Shown here in pieces: positions 24,377 to 31,852 of a stretch of DNA of 39,552 bases. The DNA is taken from assembly GCA_946537255.1 (NCBI GenBank), contig CAMNFS010000015.1, positions 1 to 39,552 on the forward strand. Direction: 5' to 3'. Each line of letters begins with the position of its first letter. The stretch's first letter is position 1. The stretch is from an uncultured Erysipelotrichaceae bacterium. Its GTDB lineage: Bacteria; Bacillota_I; Bacilli_A; Erysipelotrichales; Erysipelotrichaceae. The notes under the pieces were generated by a model. That model had not been told where the DNA came from. It made no database searches and saw only the letters and a program-made list of their open reading frames with translations. The translations under genes were made by a program, and so were the position numbers.

Positions 24377-25540
24377 TTATTTGATTTTCCTGACTCTCAG
24401 AACACCGTCAATCGCGGAAAGTTTCGCAAGGACCGTGTCATCCACTTCAGAATCGAGATCCATCAGCGTATAAGCCAGATCGCCCTTGGACTTGTTTGCC
24501 ATTTCAGCGATATTCACACCGGATTCTCCAAGCGCACCGGTAAACTGTCCGATCATATTGCGGACATTGCGGTGAAAGATACCGATTCTGGCGGTTCTTG
24601 CGGCAGGTCCCATATCACAGTTCGGGAAATTGACCGAGTTGCGGATATTTCCGTTTTCGAGATAATCCTGCAGTTCGTCCACTGCCATCTTGGCACAGTT
24701 ATCCTCAGATTCCTCTGTAGAAGCGCCAAGGTGCGGGGTCGTAATGCAGTTCTTATGACCGGAAACGGTCGGATTCGGGAAGTCGCTGACATAGCGGCGG
24801 ACCTTTCCGGAATCAATGGCCTTAATAACTGCCTCTTCATCCACAAGCGCATCTCTTGCCATATTCACAATAACAACGCCGTCTTTCATTTTATCAATCG
24901 CCTCAGCGTTGATCATATGGCGGGTGCTGTCCATCAGCGGAACATGAATCGTGATATAGTCACACTCCCGGAAGATATCCTCAAGGTTTGTCACATGCGT
25001 GATTTTCCGGGACAGATGCCATGCACTGTCAACTGATACATAGGGATCATAGCCATAGACATCCATGTCCATGTATACTGCGGAGTTGGCAACTCTTACG
25101 CCGATATACCCAAGACCGATGATGCCGAGCTTCTTGCCCTGCAGTTCGGTTCCGGCAAACTGCTTTTTCTGCTTTTCCGTATCCGCCGCGATATTGGCAT
25201 CATCCTTGTTTTCACGGACCCAGTCAATTCCTTCAACAATATCTCTGCTCGCCAGCAGCATGCCTGCAAATACAAGTTCCTTCACACCGTTCGCATTTGC
25301 GCCCGGGGTATTGAAGACAACAATTCCCTTTTCAGCGCAGCGCTCCAGCGGAATATTGTTTACGCCGGCACCGGCCCTGGCGATCGCCAGCAGATTGTCC
25401 GAGAATTCCATGTCGTGAAGCTTGGCAGAACGTACCAGAAGTCCCTCCGCTTCCTCAACCTTATCGGTTTTGGTAAATGAGGGGTGAAACCGCTTCAGAC
25501 CGACCTCAGCGATATTATTCATGCATGCATACTTAGGCAT
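24377..25540 (-). CDS. serA: D-3-phosphoglycerate dehydrogenase
   Basis: SerA oxidises 3-phosphoglycerate to 3-phosphohydroxypyruvate with NAD, the first step of serine synthesis. The 387-residue protein has the Rossmann motif GLGYIGVRVANSA, the catalytic region NMARDALVDEEAV and the histidine motif TPHLGAST. A C-terminal ACT domain (LAYTLMDLDSEVDDTVL) may sense serine. It is the short form, lacking the intervening ASB domain. The start at 25540 follows GGAGGAG; it overlaps serC by 8 bases. Confidence 0.95.
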   Translation of the reverse strand: MPKYACMNNIAEVGLKRFHPSFTKTDKVEEAEGLLVRSAKLHDMEFSDNLLAIARAGAGVNNIPLERCAEKGIVVFNTPGANANGVKELVFAGMLLASRDIVEGIDWVRENKDDANIAADTEKQKKQFAGTELQGKKLGIIGLGYIGVRVANSAVYMDMDVYGYDPYVSVDSAWHLSRKITHVTNLEDIFRECDYITIHVPLMDSTRHMINAEAIDKMKDGVVIVNMARDALVDEEAVIKAIDSGKVRRYVSDFPNPTVSGHKNCITTPHLGASTEESEDNCAKMAVDELQDYLENGNIRNSVNFPNCDMGPAARTARIGIFHRNVRNMIGQFTGALGESGVNIAEMANKSKGDLAYTLMDLDSEVDDTVLAKLSAIDGVLRVRKIK

Positions 25541-26630
25541 TGACTTCTCCTCCATGCTTTTCTTCAAATTTCTTCATGAACGCGACCAGTTTTTCAACAC
25601 CCTCCTTCGGCATGGCGTTGTATATGGAAGCGCGCATTCCGCCGACGGTACGGTGTCCCTTCAGGGATACCAGTCCTTCCGCTTCCGCCTCTTTGACAAA
25701 CAGCGCGTCCATCTCCTTGTCTCCGGTCACAAACGGAACATTCATCAGGGAGCGGTCCTTCTTTTCAACTGTTCCGTGGAAGAGCCTGGAAGAATCCAGG
25801 AAATCGTAGAGAATCTTCGCTTTTTCCTCATTGCGGGCCGCGATTGCGGAAAGGCCGCCCTGCTTCTTCAGCCACTTGAAAACAAGTCCGCATACATAGA
25901 TATTCCAGCATGGCGGAGTGTTATACAGACTGTCCGCGTCAGCGTGTGTCTTGTATTTCAGCATCGTCGGAGTACCTTCCAGTACATCATCTGAGATCAG
26001 ATCCTTACGGATGATCACAATCGTCACACCGGCAGGCCCGACATTTTTCTGAACACCGCCGTAGATGATTCCGTACTTCGTGACATCAACCGGACGGCTC
26101 AGGAAATTACTCGAAACATCCGCAACCAGAATATGTCCCTTGGTATTCGGAAGTTCCTTATATTCCGTTCCGTAAATGGTGTTGTTTTCACAGATGTATA
26201 CATAATCCGCATCCTCAGGGATATCAAGATCACTGCAGTCCGGAAGATATGAGAAGGTACGGTCCGCGGAAGACGCAACTGCGACTGCCTCTCCGTATCT
26301 GGACGCTTCCTGCCATGCCTTCTTTGCCCACTGACCGGTAATGATATAGGCGGCCTTCCGGTTCTTCATGAGATTCATCGGAATCATCGCAAACTGAGTC
26401 GATGCACCTCCCTGAAGGAACAGGACTGCATAGTTATCCGGAATTCCCATCAGATCGCGCAGATCCTTCTCTGCTTCTTTGATAATACTGTCATACACTT
26501 TTCCGCGATGACTCATTTCCATGACTGACATACCGCTTCCATGGTAGTCCATCATTTCTTCGGCACACTGTTTCAGTACCTCTTCCGGTAATACCGCCGG
26601 ACCGGCCGAGAAGTTATATACCCGACTCAT
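25533..26630 (-). CDS. serC: Phosphoserine aminotransferase
   Basis: SerC converts 3-phosphohydroxypyruvate and glutamate to phosphoserine and 2-oxoglutarate using PLP. The 365-residue protein begins NFSAGPAVLPEEVL and has the PLP lysine at Lys195 in GGVQKNVGPAG. The contact GGASTQF (about residues 74-80) is also present; all are typical of SerC. AAGGAGG lies 8 bases upstream. It forms a two-gene operon with serA. No serB gene is recognised; a HAD or histidine phosphatase elsewhere would have to provide the last step. Confidence 0.96.
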   Translation of the reverse strand: MSRVYNFSAGPAVLPEEVLKQCAEEMMDYHGSGMSVMEMSHRGKVYDSIIKEAEKDLRDLMGIPDNYAVLFLQGGASTQFAMIPMNLMKNRKAAYIITGQWAKKAWQEASRYGEAVAVASSADRTFSYLPDCSDLDIPEDADYVYICENNTIYGTEYKELPNTKGHILVADVSSNFLSRPVDVTKYGIIYGGVQKNVGPAGVTIVIIRKDLISDDVLEGTPTMLKYKTHADADSLYNTPPCWNIYVCGLVFKWLKKQGGLSAIAARNEEKAKILYDFLDSSRLFHGTVEKKDRSLMNVPFVTGDKEMDALFVKEAEAEGLVSLKGHRTVGGMRASIYNAMPKEGVEKLVAFMKKFEEKHGGEVNA

Positions 26631-26658
26631 TGATCTTTCCTCCTTGCATAACGAACTT

Positions 26659-26664
26659 ATTATA
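26659..26664 (-). promoter_or_regulatory. -10 element of the serC-serA promoter
   Basis: A perfect TATAAT lies 29 bases upstream of the serC start. The -35 region is A/T rich without a clear hexamer. Confidence 0.5.
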
Positions 26665-26751
26665 TGAAAAATATGATGAATGATAAGGGAAAACTCTGCT
26701 GAAAATGAGAATTTTTCAAAGATTTCAGCGCTGTTTTTCCGGCATTTTCAT

Positions 26752-26767
26752 AAGAAAGCGTTTTCTT
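26752..26767. promoter_or_regulatory. cre-like site upstream of serC
   Basis: AAGAAAGCGTTTTCTT is a near-perfect palindrome matching the CcpA operator core, with only symmetric changes at the outer T/A positions. It lies about 90 bases upstream of the serC -10 element. Confidence 0.45.
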
Positions 26768-26790
26768 TTCATACAGATCCGCCCATATGA

Positions 26791-26813
26791 TAAAAGACCG
26801 TTTCCGGTCTTTT
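26791..26813 (-). terminator. Terminator of the secreted protein gene
   Basis: AAAAGACCG-GAAA-CGGTCTTTT is a stable GNRA-type hairpin with a T-rich 3' arm, immediately after the stop codon at 26816. Confidence 0.85.
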
Positions 26814-26815
26814 CG

Positions 26816-27487
26816 CTATCGATTGAATCCTCCCTCGACAAGTTTTACCTTATCTGAGGTTTCCGTCCGTTTGTCTTTTTCCTGAACCAGCGAATCCGTA
26901 TAGATGACTCCGGTTTCAATCGGTTCATCACTCACTTTCTCAATATCGGCAATACTTCCGTTGAGATACTCATAGTTATTGAAGTTTCCGCTGGACGCAA
27001 GACCGTTCGATCCTCCGAAATACTGTTTCGCCCGGTCTGAATCAATGACAAACTCAATGACGCTGGCATCCAGTGCCGCGCTGCATCCGTTCGGCGCATC
27101 AACCGCAGCCTTGGCATCCACCTTCACAACCGGAATCGTGATTCCGGTATCCAGCACAATATAGTACCTGGAGCCGATCGGCCCGAAGTTATATCCCATG
27201 GCAACTCCGATGAACCCTTCCTCATCCAGCAGAAACCCGGTCTCCTCATCCACCTCACAGTTGTTATGGATGTACTGATACTGGGCACTGCCGGTGCTGG
27301 TGATCATCCGATAGTCCTCATAGGTTTTCGTACTGCTGGAACTGCAGGTACCGATACTTACGGATTTGAACTCCTTCTTATAGTCCTTCAGCTTTGCGAG
27401 CGTGAAGTCCTCACGGGCAAATCCTGATCCGGTAAATAACAGAGCGGCTCCTGCAAGAGCACTTGTCAACAGTCTGAATGCTTTCAT
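26816..27487 (-). CDS. Secreted hypothetical protein
   Basis: The 223-residue protein has a clear Sec signal peptide (MKAFRLL, hydrophobic core, likely cleavage after GSGFA at residue 24). The mature part is acidic with two cysteines near residues 48 and 81. Its middle (GVAMGYNFGPIGSRYYIVLDTGITIPV and the following VIEFVID) resembles an exported beta-rich family common in Bacillota that I cannot name. No catalytic motif is evident. It lacks a Shine-Dalgarno sequence, and its predicted promoter would make a nearly leaderless mRNA. Its terminator lies just downstream. Confidence 0.75.
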   Translation of the reverse strand: MKAFRLLTSALAGAALLFTGSGFAREDFTLAKLKDYKKEFKSVSIGTCSSSSTKTYEDYRMITSTGSAQYQYIHNNCEVDEETGFLLDEEGFIGVAMGYNFGPIGSRYYIVLDTGITIPVVKVDAKAAVDAPNGCSAALDASVIEFVIDSDRAKQYFGGSNGLASSGNFNNYEYLNGSIADIEKVSDEPIETGVIYTDSLVQEKDKRTETSDKVKLVEGGFNR

Positions 27488-27498
27488 AAGTAGTTACG

Positions 27499-27527
27499 AT
27501 TCTACTCTTCTTTTTCATATGCGTCAA
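27499..27527 (-). promoter_or_regulatory. Promoter of the secreted protein gene
   Basis: The -35 TTGACG (27522-27527) and -10 TAGAAT (27499-27504) have 17-base spacing. The -10 ends only 11 bases before the ATG, so the mRNA leader would be about 5 bases. Confidence 0.65.
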
Positions 27528-27599
27528 ATCCGCTGTTGGGCACCCAATACCGTTTCAAAGCCTCTGAGGCGCCATGCATACATGCCCGGTCCGGCTTTC

Positions 27600-28730
27600 C
27601 TACTCCTTTGGATGCATTTCCAGAACCTGCTCAATATTCGGCACAAGATCCTTTTTGCGGGAAATGGATGGCCGGATCACATAGGAGGTTCCGTCAAATG
27701 TCCCTCTTCCCGTATCCACGTAGGCGGTCTGAATCACTTCTGCCGCTGCCGGATCAGAACAGACGATATAGGTTACGCGACGAACTTCTCCCATTGCGCT
27801 GATCTGAGCAAACAGCATATCCACCCCGGAAGCTGCAAGTTCCTGCGGAATAAAGGCAGCCATTCGATCTGCCATTTCTTTCGCTTCCGCTTCAGTGGAA
27901 ACATCGATCACGCCGATCCCATACGTCGTCGAACCGGCTTCATACTGTTTGTAATCAGCCATGAATATCTCCTCGTCCGTCATTCCTTCATGAGAAGTCT
28001 TTCTTCTGAACATTTCCTGGAAGAAAGCGTCTGTATCCGTGATCCCGGAAATCCGGCTGAGTTCCTTTACCGCTTCGGCATCTGCCGGAGTGAAGGCCCC
28101 GGGCAGAAGATTGATGGTATCCGACAGCACCGCCCCCAGCATGACCGCCGCGGTTTTCTGATCAATCTCAAGACCGTAATTCCGGTATTTGATCCACAGG
28201 ATGGTAGCAGCGGAGCCAAGCGGTCTTCCATCAAAAATCATCTGACTCCCGCTCGTCACCGTTCCATCGCCATGGTGATCTATGATACTGAGGATCACCG
28301 CGTCCTCCAGTCCGTCCGCAGACTGCGCATAATCACTGTGATCTACCAGAACCATGTTCAGACCAGAAGCGTCCGTCAGCAGTTCCGGAGTCTGCAGTCC
28401 CGCCTGTTCCAGCACATATTCCGTTTCCTTATTGACGGGGCCGAGAACCACAGGCCGGGCATCATATCCCAGCTGGTTCAGAATATCCGCGCAGGCTATC
28501 GCGCTTGCGACCGTATCCGTATCCGGAGCTTTATGCCCGGTCACATAAACCGGTCCCTCTATGGGTTTCATGCCATCCCACTCACTGCGGTTCAGAAGAA
28601 TATTGAGTTCTCTTTCCGCGGCATGTTTCTTTTCCGCTTCCATACGGCCGCTGAAAAAGCCCGCTGTTCCTGTCGCAGTCAGAATCAGAACTGCCGCAAT
28701 AACTTTCCACCATTTATTCCCAGACTTCAT
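27600..28730 (-). CDS. Membrane-anchored family II (DHH) inorganic pyrophosphatase
   Basis: The 376-residue protein has the motif set of manganese-dependent family II pyrophosphatases: GHKAPDTDT (His66, Asp70, Asp72), VDHSD (Asp130), DHH (151-153), LSDT, and the C-terminal SRKKDLVP of the DHHA2 domain. Known members are cytoplasmic. This one has an extra 55 residues with a basic start (KSGNKWWK), a membrane helix (about 9-26) and a charged linker, which predicts a domain anchored outside the membrane. Several motif positions are changed (N to A in GHKNP, N to S in VDHN), so substrate may also differ. AAGGAG precedes the start by 6 bases. Confidence 0.88.
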   Translation of the reverse strand: MKSGNKWWKVIAAVLILTATGTAGFFSGRMEAEKKHAAERELNILLNRSEWDGMKPIEGPVYVTGHKAPDTDTVASAIACADILNQLGYDARPVVLGPVNKETEYVLEQAGLQTPELLTDASGLNMVLVDHSDYAQSADGLEDAVILSIIDHHGDGTVTSGSQMIFDGRPLGSAATILWIKYRNYGLEIDQKTAAVMLGAVLSDTINLLPGAFTPADAEAVKELSRISGITDTDAFFQEMFRRKTSHEGMTDEEIFMADYKQYEAGSTTYGIGVIDVSTEAEAKEMADRMAAFIPQELAASGVDMLFAQISAMGEVRRVTYIVCSDPAAAEVIQTAYVDTGRGTFDGTSYVIRPSISRKKDLVPNIEQVLEMHPKE

Positions 28731-28826
28731 CGTTTCTCCTTTTCACAGACGTTCCGCGATAAAACCGCATCCATCCTTTTTTATTCCATATCAGACAGAG
28801 AGACCGTCTGTGCCCTGTTCTTTCTG

Positions 28827-29756
28827 TCAGATGGTTTTCCAGACGCCTGCCGCACTGCAGCCAAGACGCCATAGATATCCAAACTTTCCCTGATCCGGAT
28901 TCAATATGCCTGCGGGCTTTTCAGCAGAACGGCAATCCATCCGAAACACCATGACGCCCGTGTATTTTTCCCCGTCTTCCGCATTCCTGTTCAGCATCTG
29001 CTTTTCTTTCTCAGCCATCTCATCTCCGGTATATGTCAGACGCTCAAGCATGCAGTTCTTCCATGCGGCTAATTCGCATTTGATCAGTACCGTGCCTTCT
29101 CTTCTGACTTCCTCGCTGTAAAGACTGGATTCTCCAAGGTGAATCTCAGGAAACAGATCTTCCGCAGCGCCAAGATATTCCTCCAGAGTTATTTTCTGAT
29201 CCATGATTATCTCCGCAGCTGATAAGGAATTTACATACCGGATATGCCAGGGCTCATATGCATAGCCGGTAATATGTTCCTTGTGGGCAGGATAGCGAAG
29301 AATGAATCCATACGCGGGAAGCTTTGGGTGGATCCTTTCCCACAGGACCTCGTTTGAAACAAGTTCTTCATTCAGAATAACGGTTCTGTTATCGATCACC
29401 AGAAGAAGGTCCAGTGCCAGGCCGGTATGATGCTCGGAAAAGCCTGGCTGAGCAACTGTTTTCGCGGCATAATCCGCTCCGTATGTTTCCGTAAAGGACA
29501 TCATGATCTGCCGTTGTGTTTCGAGGCTTCTGAAGGCTGAATCAAGATCCACGGGAATTCCTTCCCGTTCCAGATCCTCTTTCAGACCAAGGTACGCCTG
29601 AAATGCATTGCGTTCGATGATGATATCCTCTCCGATCCCGTTCAGAGTGTGAAGGGTTTCCAGATCATTTCCCCAGTCTTCCGGAAGCGGATTCTGTTTA
29701 TTGACAAGTACCATGTAATTCATCTGTCCGTCCGCTTCCTCCTTCCCAATGATCAT
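28827..29756 (-). CDS. VanY-like D-Ala-D-Ala carboxypeptidase (M15B), apparently 5'-truncated
   Basis: The product shows the M15B zinc peptidase motifs SAFRS, SEHHTGLALD (metal ligands His and Asp), and EPWHIRYV (catalytic and zinc residues). VanY-type enzymes trim the terminal D-alanine of wall peptides and are normally exported. Here the frame starting at 29756 has no signal peptide. The same frame stays open and protein-like for 29 more codons upstream (ends YDVPWEF) back to a TGA at 29844-29846, with no usable start. I infer that the exported N-terminus was lost. A C-terminal extension of about 110 residues, ending GYLWRLG, follows the catalytic domain. It may still make a cytoplasmic, inactive product. 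Confidence 0.7.
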   Translation of the reverse strand: MIIGKEEADGQMNYMVLVNKQNPLPEDWGNDLETLHTLNGIGEDIIIERNAFQAYLGLKEDLEREGIPVDLDSAFRSLETQRQIMMSFTETYGADYAAKTVAQPGFSEHHTGLALDLLLVIDNRTVILNEELVSNEVLWERIHPKLPAYGFILRYPAHKEHITGYAYEPWHIRYVNSLSAAEIIMDQKITLEEYLGAAEDLFPEIHLGESSLYSEEVRREGTVLIKCELAAWKNCMLERLTYTGDEMAEKEKQMLNRNAEDGEKYTGVMVFRMDCRSAEKPAGILNPDQGKFGYLWRLGCSAAGVWKTI

Positions 29757-29854
29757 GAACTCCCATGGAACATCGTATTCCCGTGGCTGATCTGCTTTCA
29801 GTTCTGCACTTGCCGCTGAACCATCCGGATGAAAACAGGATATTCAGAAGCGGA

Positions 29855-30372
29855 TCAGTGTGGCTGAAAATCATGGTTATCCATAAACACATAACCATTT
29901 CCCGGAAAGAATGTCAGATAAACAATCCCGGCTGTAATGAGTACCGCTGCGATTACGAAGAGAAACAGATATTTCGATGCCCATTTCTTCTGTCCCAGTT
30001 CAAACGCCAGCAGCATGCATGCGATCATGCTTGAAACATAAATTATGATATCCACAATCAGGATACCGGTCCGGGTCAGAGACTGATAAAAAGCAAAGGC
30101 TCCCAGCTGAATCATCATTCCCGCAGCTGCGCAGAGTACAAAGGAGGAGAAATACCCGCTGCACCCCGTTCTGCGGCCGTGAAAGATTCCCGCCGCAAGA
30201 AACGGATACCAGATCATCTTCATATGTTCCAGGCGGTCTCATTCACCGGAAAGATACATCCGGCTATCGCAGATATCACACCGGAAGGAAGGATTTCATG
30301 GACAAAATGCATGCATGTCCCTTCCACAATCACAACAATCATTGTAATGATCTTATCCCGCCTGCTGATCAA
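29855..30372 (-). pseudogene. DUF6512-like membrane protein, frameshifted
   Basis: Two frames together encode one protein like DUF6512. The first starts at TTG 30372 (GGAGG 9 bases upstream) and reads through MHFVHEILPSG to CIFPVNETAW. The second begins at HMKMIWYPFLAAG (30223) and continues through three more hydrophobic helices to the stop at 29855. The family's junction is a VNES-WEH-K-type motif; restoring one G in the GG run at 30229-30230 would give NETAWEHMKMIW in one frame. A one-base deletion therefore breaks the gene, unless it is a sequencing error. Four to five membrane helices are predicted in the intact form. Function is unknown. Confidence 0.72.
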
Positions 30373-30401
30373 ACTTTTCGTCCTCCGGATTCAGCACTCC
30401 G

Positions 30402-30431
30402 ATTATACCAATTAATTTCCATCGCTTTCAA
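30402..30431 (-). promoter_or_regulatory. Promoter of the DUF6512-like gene
   Basis: The -35 TTGAAA (30426-30431) and a perfect -10 TATAAT (30402-30407) have 18-base spacing. Confidence 0.65.
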
Positions 30432-30715
30432 TTTTCAGGGATTCTTATCGAAAATCCATATCCTTCCTTGTAAAAGGGACAATGATTTCATTTCCTGCAT
30501 ATGCGGAAATCATCGGCTTCAGAAATCACTTTCCGACTGCCTGCTTCTTTCCCTCACACAGCCATCGTCTGAATCCCGCATCGTTTCCGATGCGGTGAGA
30601 GAATGGATCGACTGGCTTTATTCGCTAATGAACCGTTCGGATTTCTGCCATTTGCACAAAGCAGAATGCGCTAAGATAAAACATGGCAGTCTTGGTCTCC
30701 GGGAGGTAAGAAACT
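30432..30715. other. Intergenic region with an isolated hairpin
   Basis: No gene is seen here. A perfect 8-bp stem with a TTTC loop (CCGCATCG/CGATGCGG, 30576-30595) has no T-run on either side, so it is not a terminator. A weak promoter (TTGCAC at about 30653, GATAAA 17 bases later) may serve the downstream hydrolase gene. Confidence 0.4.
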
Positions 30716-31492
30716 ATGAGAATTCATGAATTCGGTGACAGAAAGAACCCTGTCATTCTGCTTCTGCCCGGGACAATGTGTTACTGGAAGGGGAATTTTG
30801 GCGGTGTCATTGACAAACTCAGCCAGGATTTCTTTGTCGCGGCAGCAGCTTATACAGGGTTTGATGAAGCGGATACAGAAAACTATGTCAGTCTGACAGA
30901 TGAATTGAAACGGATTGAGGATTATGTCTGTCAGCACTATAACGGCGAAATACGGGCTGTTTACGGAAGCTCCCTTGGAGGGACTTTTGTGGCCCATCTC
31001 ACCGCGAGGCATAACATCCATATGAAGTACGGGATCATCGGAAGCTCGGATCTGGATCAGGCGGGAAACCTGAAAGCCGGTTTCATGGCGGATCTGATGG
31101 TGAAGATCACATACAATTTCATTCATACGGGGCAGTATCAGTCCAGACTGATGCGGAAGCGTTACGCAGAGCAGATGGCGGATCCGGATCCGTATAACAG
31201 AGCATTTGTGTCAATGGTCGGCCGTGACCGATATGACATGAGCTTTATCTCCAGAGAAAGCATGAAGAATCAGTTCCGTTCCGATCTCACCACTCCTCTT
31301 CCTCAGCATATCAGCAACGGGGAAACAGAAATACACATATTCTACGCGAAAAAAATGGGCGGGAAATACCTCGAGAGATACCGGAAATACTTCAAGGATC
31401 CTGTCATTCATGAACAGAACATGCGTCATGAGGAATTTCTTGGTGTTTATCCGTCAGAATGGTGCGCACTTGTCAGAGAAATCTGCCTGTAG
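30716..31492 (+). CDS. Alpha/beta hydrolase
   Basis: The 258-residue protein has the alpha/beta-hydrolase layout. An oxyanion-region strand comes first (ILLLPGTMCYW), then the nucleophile elbow GSSLGG (serine near residue 85). A C-terminal histidine is found in NMRHEEFLG, close to the end as in the family. No signal peptide is present, so it is cytoplasmic. The substrate cannot be inferred. GGGAGG lies 9 bases before the ATG. It stands alone, with its own terminator. Confidence 0.85.
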   Translation: MRIHEFGDRKNPVILLLPGTMCYWKGNFGGVIDKLSQDFFVAAAAYTGFDEADTENYVSLTDELKRIEDYVCQHYNGEIRAVYGSSLGGTFVAHLTARHNIHMKYGIIGSSDLDQAGNLKAGFMADLMVKITYNFIHTGQYQSRLMRKRYAEQMADPDPYNRAFVSMVGRDRYDMSFISRESMKNQFRSDLTTPLPQHISNGETEIHIFYAKKMGGKYLERYRKYFKDPVIHEQNMRHEEFLGVYPSEWCALVREICL

Positions 31493-31511
31493 CTTCCGTC
31501 TGTGCAGATCA

Positions 31512-31541
31512 GCGCAGCCTGACAGGCTGTGCTTTTCTTTT
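31512..31541 (+). terminator. Terminator of the alpha/beta hydrolase gene
   Basis: CAGCC and GGCTG form the core of a hairpin, extended by GC, followed by TTTTCTTTT. Confidence 0.7.
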
Positions 31542-31817
31542 CGATGCGTTTTTACTCATTGAAGGGCATCTTACAGAATCGCGTCGATCCGTACTGTTTC
31601 TGTCCCGGGCAGATTCTGCATGACCACCGCATGCCGACTGCAGAACAGGAGAGAAAACACCGATAAATGCAGGCTGGGCCGCGCAATTCCTGTCGGTTGT
31701 TTCAAGGGGCAGACACGATGCGGACTCTGCATTTTCCTGACCCCATCCTGCCCTGCAGATACCGCAAATATCAGCGAACCCCTTCCCTAATCGGCAGTTT
31801 CATGAGAAAATCCTATC
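31542..31817. other. Intergenic region without recognisable genes
   Basis: An open frame extends upstream of the ABC gene from 31667 but has no ribosome site and no protein-like content. I see no structured RNA, repeat or clear promoter in this stretch. Confidence 0.5.
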
Positions 31818-31835
31818 AGTTAGTATTCACTAACT
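31818..31835. promoter_or_regulatory. Palindromic operator upstream of the ABC exporter
   Basis: AGTTAGT-ATTC-ACTAACT is a perfect 7-bp inverted repeat with a 4-base centre, 18 bases upstream of the ATG. The form is typical of TetR-family operators that control exporters. No TetR gene is in the window. Confidence 0.6.
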
Positions 31836-31852
31836 ATATGAATGGGGGACGT

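Noticed and set aside
23090-25036. A 648-codon open frame on the plus strand
   Set aside because: It runs antisense to the GH32 and serA genes and across their boundary. Its translation has no domain pattern or ribosome site, and both minus-strand genes are certain.
28740-28826. Terminator between the VanY-like and pyrophosphatase genes
   Set aside because: The CAGAC/GTCTG hairpin is weak and lacks a T-run, so I do not call it.
27402-28874. A 490-codon open frame on the plus strand
   Set aside because: It is antisense to the pyrophosphatase and secreted-protein genes, both of which have clear motifs and starts.
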